The notes: generated from the letters alone by a model not told the origin. A DNA stretch of 42,812 bases from Candidatus Woesearchaeota archaeon (GCA_018303115.1 JAGVYT010000013.1:1-42812), one strand, 5' to 3'; positions 7,822 through 16,084 are shown, counted from the stretch's first letter. Program-made: numbers and translations.

Positions 7822-7965
7822 TTAAATGCTTCCTTTGTTTTCCAGCGCATGCTTAGTTATCTCCAAACTACAGCTGCTGTGCTTCCTGCAGAAGTCTTCG
7901 CATTCCTTCGCCCATTTTTCCTCCGTGTAGTGGAAGTTGCACACTGAGCATTGGTAGGTTTTCAT
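7822..7965 (-). CDS. Small Cys-rich Zn-ribbon-like protein, 47 aa
   Basis: Begins MKTYQCSVCNFHYTEEKWAK and continues with three more cysteines and LEITKHALENK. The CSVC pair, the later C-x3-C (ECEDFC) and a Cys-His-rich segment fit a rubredoxin- or zinc-ribbon-like metal site. I recall similar short proteins beside heavy-metal P-type ATPases in other prokaryotes, but cannot check this here. The ATG is one base after the copA stop, so it is the last gene of the copper operon. A decayed partial copy lies at 7095-7150. A metal-carrier or chaperone role is inference. Confidence 0.75.
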   Translation of the reverse strand: MKTYQCSVCNFHYTEEKWAKECEDFCRKHSSCSLEITKHALENKGSI

Positions 7966-7966
7966 T

Positions 7967-10645
7967 TTATAGCTCATTTAATTCCGCCCTGTCCTTCTTT
8001 TTCTTTTTCCATTTGAAGCCTTTTACAGCCCCTAACAGGGAAACATGTGGTGAAGTTTTGCTCGCCTTGAACCTTTTCATCAGCAGCGAGTTTGTAAGCA
8101 CGCTCACAGAGCTGAAAGCCATTGCTATCCCCGCTATTATCGGGTTAAGGAGAAAGCCGGTGAATGGGAACAGTATGCCTGCTGCTATGGGAATCCCGGC
8201 AGAATTGTAGAAGAAAGCCCAGAAGAGGTTTTGCTTTACCTTCCTTAAGGTGTAGCGGCTTAGCTCTATTGCGGTTATGACGTCCCGCAGGTCATTCTTT
8301 ACCAAAACAATATCGCCAGTTTCTATCGCAACGTCAGTTCCTGAGCCGATGGCTATTCCGATGTCTGCCTGCGCAAGGGCAGGGGCATCGTTTATTCCGT
8401 CTCCGACCATTGCCACTTTCAGCCCTTTCTGCTGCAGCTTCTTTATCTCATTTTCCTTCTCCTCTGGAAGCACTTCTGCAAGCGCCTCGTCTATTCCGAG
8501 CTGCTTTGCAATGGCAGCTGCTGTTTTCCTGTTATCGCCTGTCATCATCATTACCTTTTTTCCCATTCTGTGCAGCTGCTCAACAGCTTCTTTGGAATAG
8601 TCGCTAACAGTGTCGGCTACAGCTATGATTCCGGAAGTCTTTTTCCCGGCTGCAACCAGCATTACGGTTTTTCCTTCGCTTTCAAGCTTTTGCAGAGAGC
8701 CCTCAACGTTCTTGGTTTCCACTCCGAACTGCTCCATAAGCTTCCTGTTCCCCACAAGCACCTTTTTACCATTTATGACTGCGCTAACGCCTTTTCCTGT
8801 AATGGAGTTAAAATTTGTAATGCGGGGCAGCTTTAGCTTTTCCTTTTCAGCCGCCTTTACAATAGCGGCGCTTAATGGGTGCTCTGACTTTTTCTCGACA
8901 GCCGCTGCCAGCTTTAGTATTTCATTCCTGCTGCCATTGAATGCTGCCACGTCAGTGACTTCGGGCATTCCCCTTGTAAGTGTCCCTGTCTTGTCGAATA
9001 CTACCGCATCTACTTTTCCTGTTTTTTGCAGCGCCTCTGCGGTCTTGAAAAGTATCCCGTTTTGCGCTCCAAGCCCTGAACCAACCATTATCGCGGTTGG
9101 GGTTGCCAGACCGAGGGCGCATGGACAGGCAATGATTAAAACTGCAATGAATATTGTTAAGGCAAAGACAAATCCGAATCCCATGAAGTACCACACTAAG
9201 AAAGAAACTATTGCGATGACAACCACTGCCGGAACAAAGTAGGAAGAGATTGCATCTGCAAGTTTCTGGATAGGGGCTTTGCTTCCCTGCGCCTCCTCAA
9301 CGAGTTTTATTATCTGGGCAAGAACAGTGTCTTTCCCTACTTTCGTTGCCTTGAACATGAAGCTTCCTGTCTTGTTTATTGTAGCGCCGATTACAGCGCT
9401 GCCTTTTGCTTTCTCTACAGGGATGCTCTCCCCGGTAACCATTGACTCGTCAACAGATGAGTGGCCTTCCGTTACAGTGCCGTCAACAGGTATTTTCTGG
9501 CCAGGCTTGGCTATGACAATGTCTCCAACAATGACTTCGTCAATACCCACTTCAACCTCCTTTCCTTTCCTTAAAACAACTGCCTTTTTTGCCTGCAATC
9601 CGAGAAGCTTCTTTATCGCTTCTGAAGTTCTGCCTTTTGCTATGGCTTCTAAATATCTGCCGAGCAGGATGAACGCTATGAGAAGTCCTGCAATTTCGTA
9701 ATAGAGGTTGCTGTGGCCGTAGCCTGTGCTGCCGCTCCACATAATGATTGAGAGAACGAGGCTGTAAAGGTATGCTGCTCCTGTTCCAACTGCTATGAGC
9801 GTGTCCATGTTTGCAGTTCTGGTGCGGATAACTGAGGAAATTCCTTTGGTGAAGAATTCGTAACCTGCAAGCATTATCGGGGTTGTGAGGAGGAACTGGA
9901 TTAAGGCGATGTTTTCCTCAACAAATACGGGTATTGGCATGCCGAATACTGAACCCATGGCAAAGTAGAGCAGCGGCAGGCCGAAAACTATTGCCGCAGT
10001 CAAACGGAGGCGGAGCGAGCGCAGCTCTTTTTCCCGTGCTTTTTTTTCAACATCAGCGTCCTCGGAATATTCCTCCGGCTCATAACCGGCATTCCTTATT
10101 GCTTGCATTATTTTTTCAATTGTTGTCTGTTTCGGGTCATAAATTACAATGGCTCTTTCGATGGCAAAGCTTGCCTCAACGTTCAGAACTCCAGCTTGCT
10201 TTTTCAGGCTTGACTCAATGATTCCTGCGCAGTGCTGCGAATTCATCCCCCTTACTTTGAGGGTTATTTCAGAACCTTTCCCGCTGCTCTTGATTATGTC
10301 ATAGCCTGCTTTCTTAACAGCCGCCTCAATTGCCTGCTCGCCGGTTTTTGCAGCATCGTATTCAACGGATGCCTTTTCAGAAGCGTAGTTGACATTGGCA
10401 TTCACTACTCCGGGAACTTTTTTCAGTTCCTTCTCTATTCTTACGGCGCATGAAGCGCAGTGCATCCCTTCTATGGGCAGTATTTTTTTGGTCGCGGTTT
10501 TAGTTTCCTTACCGAGAAATTTATCGTGGCAGCTTTTGCTGCAGAAATAATGCTTCTTTCCATTCTTTACAGCAGAAAACTTGGCTGTCTTATCATCAAC
10601 CTCCATTCCGCAGCTCGGGTCTTTTGATTTCATTTTCACTTTCAT
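7967..10645 (-). CDS. copA: Copper-exporting P1B-type ATPase with YHS/TRASH and two HMA domains
   Basis: Cu+-exporting ATPase of the cytoplasmic membrane. Domains in order: a YHS/TRASH-like segment (residues 8-45, DPSCGMEV and [11 protein letters not shown]), one HMA domain with GMHCASC near residue 60, a second HMA whose motif has decayed to GMNSQHC, then eight membrane segments. The intramembrane CPC motif (CPCALG, about residue 507), the FFYN and MAFSS motifs of the last helices, the phosphorylation site DKTGTLT (about 550), SEHPLS and [10 protein letters not shown] are all present, giving the P1B-1 (Cu+) pattern. At 892 aa it is long because of the extra N-terminal domain. The gene follows the Cys-rich protein gene directly (stop TAA, then ATG) with a GGAG site. 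Confidence 0.96.
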   Translation of the reverse strand: MKVKMKSKDPSCGMEVDDKTAKFSAVKNGKKHYFCSKSCHDKFLGKETKTATKKILPIEGMHCASCAVRIEKELKKVPGVVNANVNYASEKASVEYDAAKTGEQAIEAAVKKAGYDIIKSSGKGSEITLKVRGMNSQHCAGIIESSLKKQAGVLNVEASFAIERAIVIYDPKQTTIEKIMQAIRNAGYEPEEYSEDADVEKKAREKELRSLRLRLTAAIVFGLPLLYFAMGSVFGMPIPVFVEENIALIQFLLTTPIMLAGYEFFTKGISSVIRTRTANMDTLIAVGTGAAYLYSLVLSIIMWSGSTGYGHSNLYYEIAGLLIAFILLGRYLEAIAKGRTSEAIKKLLGLQAKKAVVLRKGKEVEVGIDEVIVGDIVIAKPGQKIPVDGTVTEGHSSVDESMVTGESIPVEKAKGSAVIGATINKTGSFMFKATKVGKDTVLAQIIKLVEEAQGSKAPIQKLADAISSYFVPAVVVIAIVSFLVWYFMGFGFVFALTIFIAVLIIACPCALGLATPTAIMVGSGLGAQNGILFKTAEALQKTGKVDAVVFDKTGTLTRGMPEVTDVAAFNGSRNEILKLAAAVEKKSEHPLSAAIVKAAEKEKLKLPRITNFNSITGKGVSAVINGKKVLVGNRKLMEQFGVETKNVEGSLQKLESEGKTVMLVAAGKKTSGIIAVADTVSDYSKEAVEQLHRMGKKVMMMTGDNRKTAAAIAKQLGIDEALAEVLPEEKENEIKKLQQKGLKVAMVGDGINDAPALAQADIGIAIGSGTDVAIETGDIVLVKNDLRDVITAIELSRYTLRKVKQNLFWAFFYNSAGIPIAAGILFPFTGFLLNPIIAGIAMAFSSVSVLTNSLLMKRFKASKTSPHVSLLGAVKGFKWKKKKKDRAELNEL

Positions 10646-11533
10646 TTATACTCCGCAACTTCCCCCTCCCTCGGCTTTTGGCAGCAGTCCCTGCTGCCGT
10701 AAAGGCTCGTAAACATTAGCGCTCCAGCCGGAAGAGCTGGAGTATTTGCCGCCCATTATTTCTTCAGCATTGCTGAAATAATCCTTGCCGTTCAGGTTGT
10801 ATAAAGTTGCAGTTAACAGATACTGCTGCGGGAACCAGAGTGTGTTCGCCTGCAGTGCCAGGGTATAGAGTTCTTCCTCACTCATTCCCTGAGATGCTCC
10901 AAGCTCAAGAAGGGCAAGCATCGCTGCCCCGTGATTGCAGTCAGGGAAAGCGCTTGGGTTATTGCAGCACGGCCTGTAGCTGTTTTTTGATACTTTTTCC
11001 ACAAGTGATTGCTGCTGCGGGGTAAGCTTTATCAGCTCAAGCTTATTAAAGTAAGTCATTGCATCCTTCTTGCCAAGCGTCCAGCCGCCTGTTGCTGCAA
11101 GGTTTGCAACGCCCTGGTATTGTGCAGTCTCGTCAAGTATGGGGTTCTTGTTTGCAATGCCCAGCGGCCAAAGGATATTAAGGAGGAAATTTGCGTTTGC
11201 AGGGGTTAAAATAAGCTGCTCGCTGCTATGTTCTGTCAGCAGCTTGAGCTGCTCCACTGTAAGGCCGCCCCTTGCCCCGTAAAGCTGCCTGAATTTCTCA
11301 AAGTCTATTGCGCCGCTTTCAACGAGCTTCGGAATCACGTTTCCAAGCGCTATTTCAGTCTCAAAACCGTCCTCAGGGAAGATTCTGGATTTCAGTCCTG
11401 CAACGTCATCTGAAGCCTGCGCTTCCGAAGGGCTTTTTTCAAGATTTAAAAGAAAAGCTGCGGCAATAATAAAAAAAAGCGCTGCCGCATAATAGGGGCT
11501 TTTTTTAATTAGTGCAAAGGTAGAACGTTTCAT
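10646..11533 (-). CDS. Membrane-anchored Cys-rich protein (PCC...C-x-H type), 295 aa
   Basis: Has a single N-terminal hydrophobic anchor (residues 13-31) and a large helical extracytoplasmic domain. The key motif is RPCCNNPSAFPDCNHGAAML, with C189, C190, C199 and H201. The stretch LTPQQQ...K-S-x3-PCC aligns with LTIEQQ...K-S-x4-PCC in the protein at 19687-20286, so the two are homologous. The C-terminus ends in GGGSCGV, another possible thiol ligand. It resembles PCYCGC-motif proteins in cysteine layout only. As the gene immediately upstream of copA in the same operon, it may bind copper or act in thiol redox outside the membrane (inference). A TATA-like TTAAAAAG lies about 26 bases before the start. 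Confidence 0.8.
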   Translation of the reverse strand: MKRSTFALIKKSPYYAAALFFIIAAAFLLNLEKSPSEAQASDDVAGLKSRIFPEDGFETEIALGNVIPKLVESGAIDFEKFRQLYGARGGLTVEQLKLLTEHSSEQLILTPANANFLLNILWPLGIANKNPILDETAQYQGVANLAATGGWTLGKKDAMTYFNKLELIKLTPQQQSLVEKVSKNSYRPCCNNPSAFPDCNHGAAMLALLELGASQGMSEEELYTLALQANTLWFPQQYLLTATLYNLNGKDYFSNAEEIMGGKYSSSSGWSANVYEPLRQQGLLPKAEGGGSCGV

Positions 11534-11619
11534 TATTCAAGGCTCAATGCAGCTTCTTTTTAAGTTTTTTTATATGCTGCCAACTCCAAGGCTTGTCAGC
11601 AGCCCGAGCAGAATTTTGC

Positions 11620-11655
11620 CTACTTTCCTCCGTCATCTCCGCAGCATCCCATCAT
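11620..11655 (-). other. Possible mini-ORF, intact 11 aa or frameshifted 28 aa
   Basis: Minus-strand ATG at 11655 reads MMGCCGDDGGK and stops. If one A were added in the AAA run near 11623, the frame would continue as VGKILLGLLTSLGVGSI before a stop near 11572, a credible hydrophobic helix after a Cys-Cys head. It lies between the DUF302 gene and the Cys-rich protein gene, inside the copper operon. It may be a tiny metal-binding membrane peptide, broken or misread in an A run, or chance. Confidence 0.3.
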
Positions 11656-11672
11656 TCTCACCCCCGCATACT

Positions 11673-12062
11673 TTATAGGGAATTGTCAATGATTTCCTTA
11701 ACATCTTTCTCAGCTTCAAATGATTCTTCTTTGCCGACTTCCGGAAAGAATTGCGACATAATAGCAGGTTTCATCCCTGCAATCTTTACTTTCCCTTTCT
11801 CCTCAATGACATTTATTTTGCATGGCATGCACAGGGATGTTAACCTGTTCTTGTTCAGGAAATGGTTTGCATGCCTGCCCGAACAAATTTCTATTATCTT
11901 CAACGGCTTTTGTTCAAATCCTTTTGCAGCCAGCCTTTCCTTAACGTCATAAATCTGGAATATAGACCAGCCTTTTTGTTCAGCTGCTTTCAAAACAGAC
12001 ACGACTGCGTTATCAAAACTTTTATCAGTTTCAACAATGTATGCAAAATCTTCTACTTTCAT
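11673..12062 (-). CDS. DUF302 family protein, 129 aa
   Basis: The sequence has the DUF302 fold pattern: an N-terminal strand-helix (FAYIVETDKSFDNAVVSVLKAAEQKGW), then LKIIEICSGRHANHFLN, the SLCMPCKINVIEEKGKVKI strand pair and a C-terminal helix. The CMPC pair and the nearby Cys of EICSG are candidate metal ligands; the family is small, soluble and often found beside metal or sulfur-redox genes, with no settled function. Its start lies four bases after the stop of the Met-rich protein gene at 12067, so it is in the copper operon. It lacks a signal peptide and is probably cytoplasmic. Confidence 0.85.
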   Translation of the reverse strand: MKVEDFAYIVETDKSFDNAVVSVLKAAEQKGWSIFQIYDVKERLAAKGFEQKPLKIIEICSGRHANHFLNKNRLTSLCMPCKINVIEEKGKVKIAGMKPAIMSQFFPEVGKEESFEAEKDVKEIIDNSL

Positions 12063-12066
12063 GTTT

Positions 12067-12600
12067 TTACCTTTTCTTTTTAGACAAGCCCCTCCACATT
12101 TTTATTGCCCATAGGTAAACCAGTATTATCAACCCAACCAGCAGCATTACATAAAGGACATTTACAAAATTCCCGTATCCGTAACCGTATCCCCAGCTTC
12201 CCATCACGCCCTGCATCATGTTATTCATCCCCCCACTGCCTTTTATTGAGGAAGCGCCCATCATTCCGCCATTCCTTCCCATCATCATGTTCATCATTCC
12301 AGAGGACATTGCTGTTCTATCGCCGCAATAAAATGACTGTGCCATTCTCATGTGCATAAGCCTTAAAGTCTCAGAGCCTTCCCCCCCCATTAGCTCATCC
12401 ATTGCCTCATGCTCCTCTCCGGGGTGCATCTGCTCCATGTAATACTCGCCGATAAGTTCGAGCTGCTGCTCTGTAAGCTCGCTGCAGGGGGCCTTGCCTG
12501 CTATGATTTCCTCCGCTTTTTCAAAATCCCCATCAGAATGGGCTATTGCGGCAGCCGCCATCAGCAACAGCGCCAGTGCAACAGCCAATATTTTCATCAT
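12067..12600 (-). CDS. Met-rich exported membrane protein, 177 aa
   Basis: An N-terminal signal peptide (MMKILAVALALLLMAAAAIAHS) is followed by a domain with two cysteines (APCSEL, FYCGDR). A strongly Met-rich segment (MSSGMMNMMMGRNGGMMG, later MNNMMQGVMG) comes next, then a C-terminal membrane helix (NVLYVMLLVGLIILVYLW) and a basic tail. Clustered methionines outside the membrane are typical Cu(I)/Ag(I) ligands in copper resistance proteins. It is the first gene of the minus-strand copper operon, divergent from the PadR-TRASH regulator. No named family is assigned. A periplasm-side copper capture role is inference. Confidence 0.8.
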   Translation of the reverse strand: MMKILAVALALLLMAAAAIAHSDGDFEKAEEIIAGKAPCSELTEQQLELIGEYYMEQMHPGEEHEAMDELMGGEGSETLRLMHMRMAQSFYCGDRTAMSSGMMNMMMGRNGGMMGASSIKGSGGMNNMMQGVMGSWGYGYGYGNFVNVLYVMLLVGLIILVYLWAIKMWRGLSKKKR

Positions 12601-12660
12601 GTTTCCTCATTACGTATCCGTTTATGATATATCGTATTATGCAAAACTATTTAAATGTTT
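12601..12660. promoter_or_regulatory. Divergent promoter of the two copper blocks
   Basis: The minus-strand TATA-like GATATATCATAAAC (12620-12633) is about 27 bases before 12600. The plus-strand ACTATTTAAATG (12646-12657) is about 26 bases before 12678. The GATATATC palindrome and the flanking CGTAT/ATACG-like pieces are candidate operator sites for the PadR-type regulator. Confidence 0.55.
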
Positions 12661-12677
12661 CTGTATTTCCAGCCGTC

Positions 12678-13094
12678 ATGGAGGAAATAAAGGTCACTAA
12701 TCTTGTAAAGTTTTATACGCTGCTTCTTCTGAAAAGAAGGCCCATGCACGGCTACGAGCTGATTAAGGAGCTTGAAAGATGCATGACAAAAAACATAAGC
12801 GCCAGCCACGTCTACCCTTTCCTCAAGACGCTGCAAAAAAACATGCTGATAGCCCTTAAGGAATCGGGCAAGAGGAAAAAAAAGCAGTATAAACTGACTA
12901 AAGAAGGTGAAAAGCTTGCGCATAAGCTAATTAATAGGTTTACAGAGATGGTGGAGATAAGCATAAACCCAAGGATAAGGGCATGCGCTCACTGCGGCTG
13001 CAAGATAGCTTCAGGAGGCCATAGGGAAAGAATTAAAAACGTGCTGCTTACCTTCTGTTGCAGCAGGTGTGCAGCTTCGTATAGGAAAAAATGA
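12678..13094 (+). CDS. PadR-type regulator with C-terminal TRASH-like metal site, 138 aa
   Basis: Residues 8-95 form a PadR winged helix: LLLLKRRPMHGYELIKELE, then SASHVYPFLKTLQKNMLI and the wing KRKKKQYKLTKEGEKL. After this DNA-binding part comes CAHCGCKIASGG and, about 25 residues later, FCCSRCAASYRKK, a TRASH/YHS-like cysteine arrangement that binds metal in archaeal copper regulators. The fusion suggests a copper-sensing repressor or activator. The ATG at 12678 has a TATA box 26 bases upstream; the longer frame from 12546 has no support. It is divergent from the copA block and its stop overlaps the next gene as ATGA. Confidence 0.85.
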   Translation: MEEIKVTNLVKFYTLLLLKRRPMHGYELIKELERCMTKNISASHVYPFLKTLQKNMLIALKESGKRKKKQYKLTKEGEKLAHKLINRFTEMVEISINPRIRACAHCGCKIASGGHRERIKNVLLTFCCSRCAASYRKK

Positions 13095-13576
13095 AAAAGC
13101 AACAGCAGATAGGATACGGGCTAATAGGGCTTTCAATAGTGCTGCTTGTTGTTTTATCATTTGTAAAGGCAGATGTCGACAGACAGGGCGCTTTCCTGTG
13201 CGAAGCGGCAAGGGACAACCCGTCAGTTGACATGGGAGAATGCCCTGCGCACAAGAGCAGCACGTCCTGGTTTATAGTGGCTGCTTTCGGATTAGCTTTT
13301 CTTGTATTGGGTGCAGGCATCTACACGCTTTTTACTTCAAAAGAAATTGAAGCTAAAAAGGAATTTAAGGAAATAGATGAGTCAAAGCTCGGCGAGGAGG
13401 AAAAGAGGGTTTACGGGCTGCTTAAAAGCGGTAATGGCGCGAGCTACCAGACAGACCTTATAAAAGAGACCGGCTACAGCAAGGTCAAAATAACGCGAGT
13501 CCTTGACAAGATGGAGTCCAAGGATATTGTTGAGAGGAAAAGACGGGGCATGACAAACATAATAGTTCTTAAGTGA
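13091..13576 (+). CDS. Membrane-anchored winged-helix regulator with Cys/His loop, 161 aa
   Basis: Two membrane helices (about residues 8-26 and 59-80) enclose a short outer loop with C37, C51 and H54 (LCEAARDN...GECPAHKSS). A cytoplasmic winged-helix domain fills residues 100-161 (EEKRVYGLLKSGNGASYQTD, then KVKITRVLDKMESKDIVERK). The architecture fits a one-component membrane sensor reading metal or thiol state outside and regulating DNA inside. A paralog of the same layout, without loop cysteines, is at 17758-18255. The start overlaps the PadR stop (ATGA). A perfect GTGAAAC/GTTTCAC palindrome begins one base before its stop codon. Confidence 0.78.
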   Translation: MKKQQQIGYGLIGLSIVLLVVLSFVKADVDRQGAFLCEAARDNPSVDMGECPAHKSSTSWFIVAAFGLAFLVLGAGIYTLFTSKEIEAKKEFKEIDESKLGEEEKRVYGLLKSGNGASYQTDLIKETGYSKVKITRVLDKMESKDIVERKRRGMTNIIVLK

Positions 13577-13588
13577 AACTAGTTTCAC
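13573..13588. promoter_or_regulatory. 16-bp perfect palindrome, candidate operator
   Basis: GTGAAACTAGTTTCAC is a perfect palindrome. It lies at the end of the membrane-anchored regulator gene, upstream of the Cys-rich protein gene at 13652 and its TATA-like ACTTAATAAAG (13593-13603). Its half-site GTTTCA/TGAAAC recurs in the inverted repeat at 18267-18307 beside the paralogous regulator. Confidence 0.6.
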
Positions 13589-13651
13589 CGTTACTTAATA
13601 AAGGGGTTTCAGGTTTTCTACCAGTAATTAAGCGTTTTGGAGGTAATAATT

Positions 13652-14281
13652 ATGAAAATTGAAAGACTAAGCATGTTGCTGCTGGTTGCGGCTTTGGCGG
13701 TTGTTTTGTTCAATTCCTTCCAGATAAGCCAGATGAAAGGAAGCAGCAGCATAACTGGTGCTGCGGTAATAAAAGTGAGTGAACAGGACGTTATACCGAA
13801 AGGGGTTCCAAAAATATACGGGAGCGAGCTGGGCGTAAGTTTTGATGACATTAGTTCTTTGAACCAGCAGCTTGCTGATGCCACTATAAACAAGCTTGGC
13901 GCCCTTGACCGCTCTATAGAGCTTCGGGGCGGGCAACTGCAGCGCTACATAGCAATTGCCTCAAAGATATCGTGCGAATACTGCTGTGGCGCCGCATCTA
14001 TAATATTCAGCAACGGGCAGGCAGCCTGCGGCTGCGCTCACAGCTATGCAATGAGGGGGGTTGCCAAATACCTTATTGAAAACCATGGTGATGAATACAG
14101 CGATGATGAAGTGCTTGAGGAGCTTGGGAAGTGGAAAACCCTGTTCTTTCCCTCCCAGTTGAGCCAGAAGGCAGAGGTGCTTTCCGAGAACGGGATTGAG
14201 CTGAATTACATCAATCTTGCCTCAAACAAATACCGCGGCATAGAACAGGGTGCAGGCGGCGGAATGGTTGGAGGTTGCTAA
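13652..14281 (+). CDS. Membrane-anchored Cys-rich protein (C-x2-CC...CGC-x-H), 209 aa
   Basis: After one N-terminal hydrophobic helix (MLLLVAALAVVLFN) the protein is extracytoplasmic. The core motif has C108, C111, C112, C126, C128 and H130 (SCEYCCG, then AACGCAHSYAMRGVAKYL). It resembles PCYCGC-motif proteins and parallels GPCCCKCW...GLAKYL in the protein at 19687-20286. The C-terminus ends in GGMVGGC, and the next gene product also ends in GMVGGC. The ATG at 13652 is preferred over a TTG at 13637 because GGAGGT lies at a good distance. It lies in the plus-strand copper block. Metal binding through the cysteines is inference. Confidence 0.8.
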   Translation: MKIERLSMLLLVAALAVVLFNSFQISQMKGSSSITGAAVIKVSEQDVIPKGVPKIYGSELGVSFDDISSLNQQLADATINKLGALDRSIELRGGQLQRYIAIASKISCEYCCGAASIIFSNGQAACGCAHSYAMRGVAKYLIENHGDEYSDDEVLEELGKWKTLFFPSQLSQKAEVLSENGIELNYINLASNKYRGIEQGAGGGMVGGC

Positions 14282-14282
14282 A

Positions 14283-14558
14283 ATGGAGAAAGAATCAGGG
14301 ATAAAAATAAGCGGGAAGGGGCTGGCCAGCTACGCGATGCTGATAGTTGCGGTGTTGCTGCTTGTTGTTTCTGTTGTGCAGGCATACCAGATTGCAAGTA
14401 TCGGGAAAGCTGAAAACACTGACGCGAGCAGTGTGCTTGATACTGCTGGCTGGACAGAAGATGAGAAAATGAATTACGAAATGCACGGGATAATACCGGC
14501 GCGTGTTAAGAGCAGCTCGTCCAGCGCATCATCAGCAGGTATGGTCGGAGGCTGCTGA
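14283..14558 (+). CDS. Small membrane-anchored protein with C-terminal GMVGGC tail, 91 aa
   Basis: A single hydrophobic helix (YAMLIVAVLLLVVSVVQAY, about residues 17-35) is followed by about 55 hydrophilic residues, a serine-rich linker and the ending AGMVGGC. The same ending closes the preceding gene product, so the tail is a shared feature. The only cysteine is the last residue. It starts one base after the upstream stop and overlaps nothing downstream but a TGATG junction. No family is recognised. A scaffold or metal handover partner of the neighbouring Cys-rich protein is possible (inference). Confidence 0.7.
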   Translation: MEKESGIKISGKGLASYAMLIVAVLLLVVSVVQAYQIASIGKAENTDASSVLDTAGWTEDEKMNYEMHGIIPARVKSSSSSASSAGMVGGC

Positions 14559-14559
14559 T

Positions 14560-15036
14560 GTGAGGCTTTTACTTTTTTTGCTGATAACAACAATTGTAGC
14601 AGTGGCTGGCTGCGCTTCTAAAACAGCGACTGATGGGGGAGAGTTCGGAGAGATTGAATTCAAAAGCGCAGAAAACAAGGCCACAATCTTCAAATCTGCA
14701 AGTTGCGGCTGCTGCACAAATTATGTTGCTGGGCTTGAAAGAAAGGGCTTTGAAGTTGAGACAAGGAACATGAATGATTTGTCATCAATCAAGGCCAGGT
14801 ATGATATTCCCAGAACTATGGAAAGCTGCCACACAACAGTTGTAGGCGATTATTTCATAGAGGGGCATGTCCCTTTTGAGGCTGTCAGCAAGCTTCTTCA
14901 GGAAATGCCTGCTGTTGACGGAATAGCGCTGCCTGGCATGCCGGAAGGCTCTCCGGGAATGGTTGGCAAAAAGAGGGGTGCGTTTATAGTTTATTCGTTG
15001 TCAAACGGCAAGCATTCTGAGTTCATAAGAATTTAA
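14560..15036 (+). CDS. DUF411 lipoprotein, putative copper-binding
   Basis: Begins with GTG at 14560, two bases after the upstream stop, with GGAGG eight bases before. The signal peptide ends in the lipobox VAVAGC, so it should be lipid-anchored outside the membrane. The DUF411 core follows: FKSASCGCCTNYVAGLERKG, then ESCHTTVVGDYFIEGHVP. The CGCC pair and the ESCHT cysteine/histidine are conserved in the family, whose members are thioredoxin-like and often lie in copper and other metal resistance operons. Length fits (158 aa). A longer frame from 14503 is unlikely because it would bypass the signal peptide. Confidence 0.85.
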   Translation: MRLLLFLLITTIVAVAGCASKTATDGGEFGEIEFKSAENKATIFKSASCGCCTNYVAGLERKGFEVETRNMNDLSSIKARYDIPRTMESCHTTVVGDYFIEGHVPFEAVSKLLQEMPAVDGIALPGMPEGSPGMVGKKRGAFIVYSLSNGKHSEFIRI

Positions 15037-15045
15037 GCGGGTCGA

Positions 15046-15582
15046 ATGAAAAAAACTGCTGTTATAATCGGGATTGTTTTAAGCTTGTTAACATCAATAG
15101 AAGGGGCTGTGGCTCATTGCCCTTTATGCACTGCCGGCATAGGCGCTGCAGCAGTTTCAGCAAGGTATTTCGGGCTTGATGCAAGCATCATAGGGGTGTT
15201 TGTCGGCGCTTTTGGGGTTTCGACAGGGCTTTGGATTGGAAGAAAAATAAAAAAGAAGTATATACGGTTTCAGCTGCCGCTCATAGTGTTGTCGTCTTTC
15301 GCATTAACGGTTCTGCCTTTGATGGGCCTGATAGACGAGCAGCTGGCCTTGCGCATGCTATGGGTTGGTTCGCCAGACACAGTTCTTAACAGGGTTTACT
15401 TTATTGACAAGATGTTGTTCGGCAGTGTTCTGGGGGCTGTAGTGTCGCTGGCTGCATTTTGGCTTCATCTTTATATTAAAAAAGCAAAAGGCAGGGTGGT
15501 TGTTCCTTTTCAGGGGGTTATCTTTACTCTTCTTTTGTTAGTTTTAACAGGAGCGGCTTTATTCTTTGCTGTAGGTGATTGA
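15046..15582 (+). CDS. Multi-spanning membrane protein with HCPLC motif, 178 aa
   Basis: An N-terminal signal-like helix is followed immediately by AHCPLCTAGIGAAA, a possible metal or thiol-redox site on the outer face. About four further hydrophobic helices follow, with a basic loop (GRKIKKKYIRF) and another (YIKKAKGRV). I do not assign a named family. The position between the DUF411 lipoprotein and other small membrane proteins, and the His-Cys-x2-Cys motif, suggest involvement in metal or disulfide handling. Its stop lies one base before the next ATG. Confidence 0.7.
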   Translation: MKKTAVIIGIVLSLLTSIEGAVAHCPLCTAGIGAAAVSARYFGLDASIIGVFVGAFGVSTGLWIGRKIKKKYIRFQLPLIVLSSFALTVLPLMGLIDEQLALRMLWVGSPDTVLNRVYFIDKMLFGSVLGAVVSLAAFWLHLYIKKAKGRVVVPFQGVIFTLLLLVLTGAALFFAVGD

Positions 15583-15583
15583 G

Positions 15584-16084
15584 ATGGAAAAAGACGTTGA
15601 AAAATGGCTGAAAAAGGTTGAGGAAGTGAAGAAAGGGAATGTTGATTTGTCAAGGGATGAGGACTTGAGCCTGGCTCTGATGAATCTGATAAGCCTGGAA
15701 GAGCACTTTTATTTTACAGCGATGAAAACGGATAACTCAAAATATCTGGAAATGCTTGATTCTGTGAGAGCCCTAAGAAAAAAATTGTTGAGAAAAATTG
15801 TTACCAACCCAAAGGGTGAGGAGTGGTGCATAAGCAAACATTTGCTGGCTGCAAGCATGCGATTAATGGAGGTTGGCACAAAGGAGCTTGCCAAAAAGAA
15901 TGAAAATGAAGCTAACGTCTTTTTTAAGGCAGCTTTTGACCTGCACTCGCTGTTTTTCGCAATCAACACCAACCTTGTTGAAGCAAGAAAATTGGAGATT
16001 GAAACGGATAAATCTTCTGAAAATAATTTGATGAGCAGCTTTTCACGAATAATGAAAAAGATAATAGACTGCTGCAAGGAGTGA
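15584..16084 (+). CDS. Helical cytoplasmic protein with WCISKHLLAASMRL motif, 166 aa
   Basis: All-helical, soluble, no signal. The conserved-looking core is EEWCISKHLLAASMRLMEVGTKELAKK, followed by a second helical repeat (FFKAAFDLHSLFFAINTNLVEARKL) resembling TPR-like or four-helix packing. C-terminal residues DCCKE add two cysteines. I recall similar proteins from other uncultured prokaryotes but know no function. The ATG at 15584, with GGTGA upstream, is chosen over the GTG at 15575 that overlaps the upstream stop. It lies within the plus-strand copper block. Confidence 0.7.
   Translation: MEKDVEKWLKKVEEVKKGNVDLSRDEDLSLALMNLISLEEHFYFTAMKTDNSKYLEMLDSVRALRKKLLRKIVTNPKGEEWCISKHLLAASMRLMEVGTKELAKKNENEANVFFKAAFDLHSLFFAINTNLVEARKLEIETDKSSENNLMSSFSRIMKKIIDCCKE

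Noticed and set aside
8277-9242. Plus-strand open frames opposite copA (for example 8610-9242)
   Set aside because: Low-complexity Ser/Phe/Pro products antisense to a clear ATPase gene; shadow frames.
12546-12677. Long N-terminal extension of the PadR-TRASH protein
   Set aside because: It would read through the divergent promoter and the first codons of the opposite gene; the ATG at 12678 has its own TATA box.
14940-14985. GMVG inside the DUF411 protein as a third copy of the GMVGGC tail
   Set aside because: It is internal (GMVGKK) and lacks the Cys, so probably chance.
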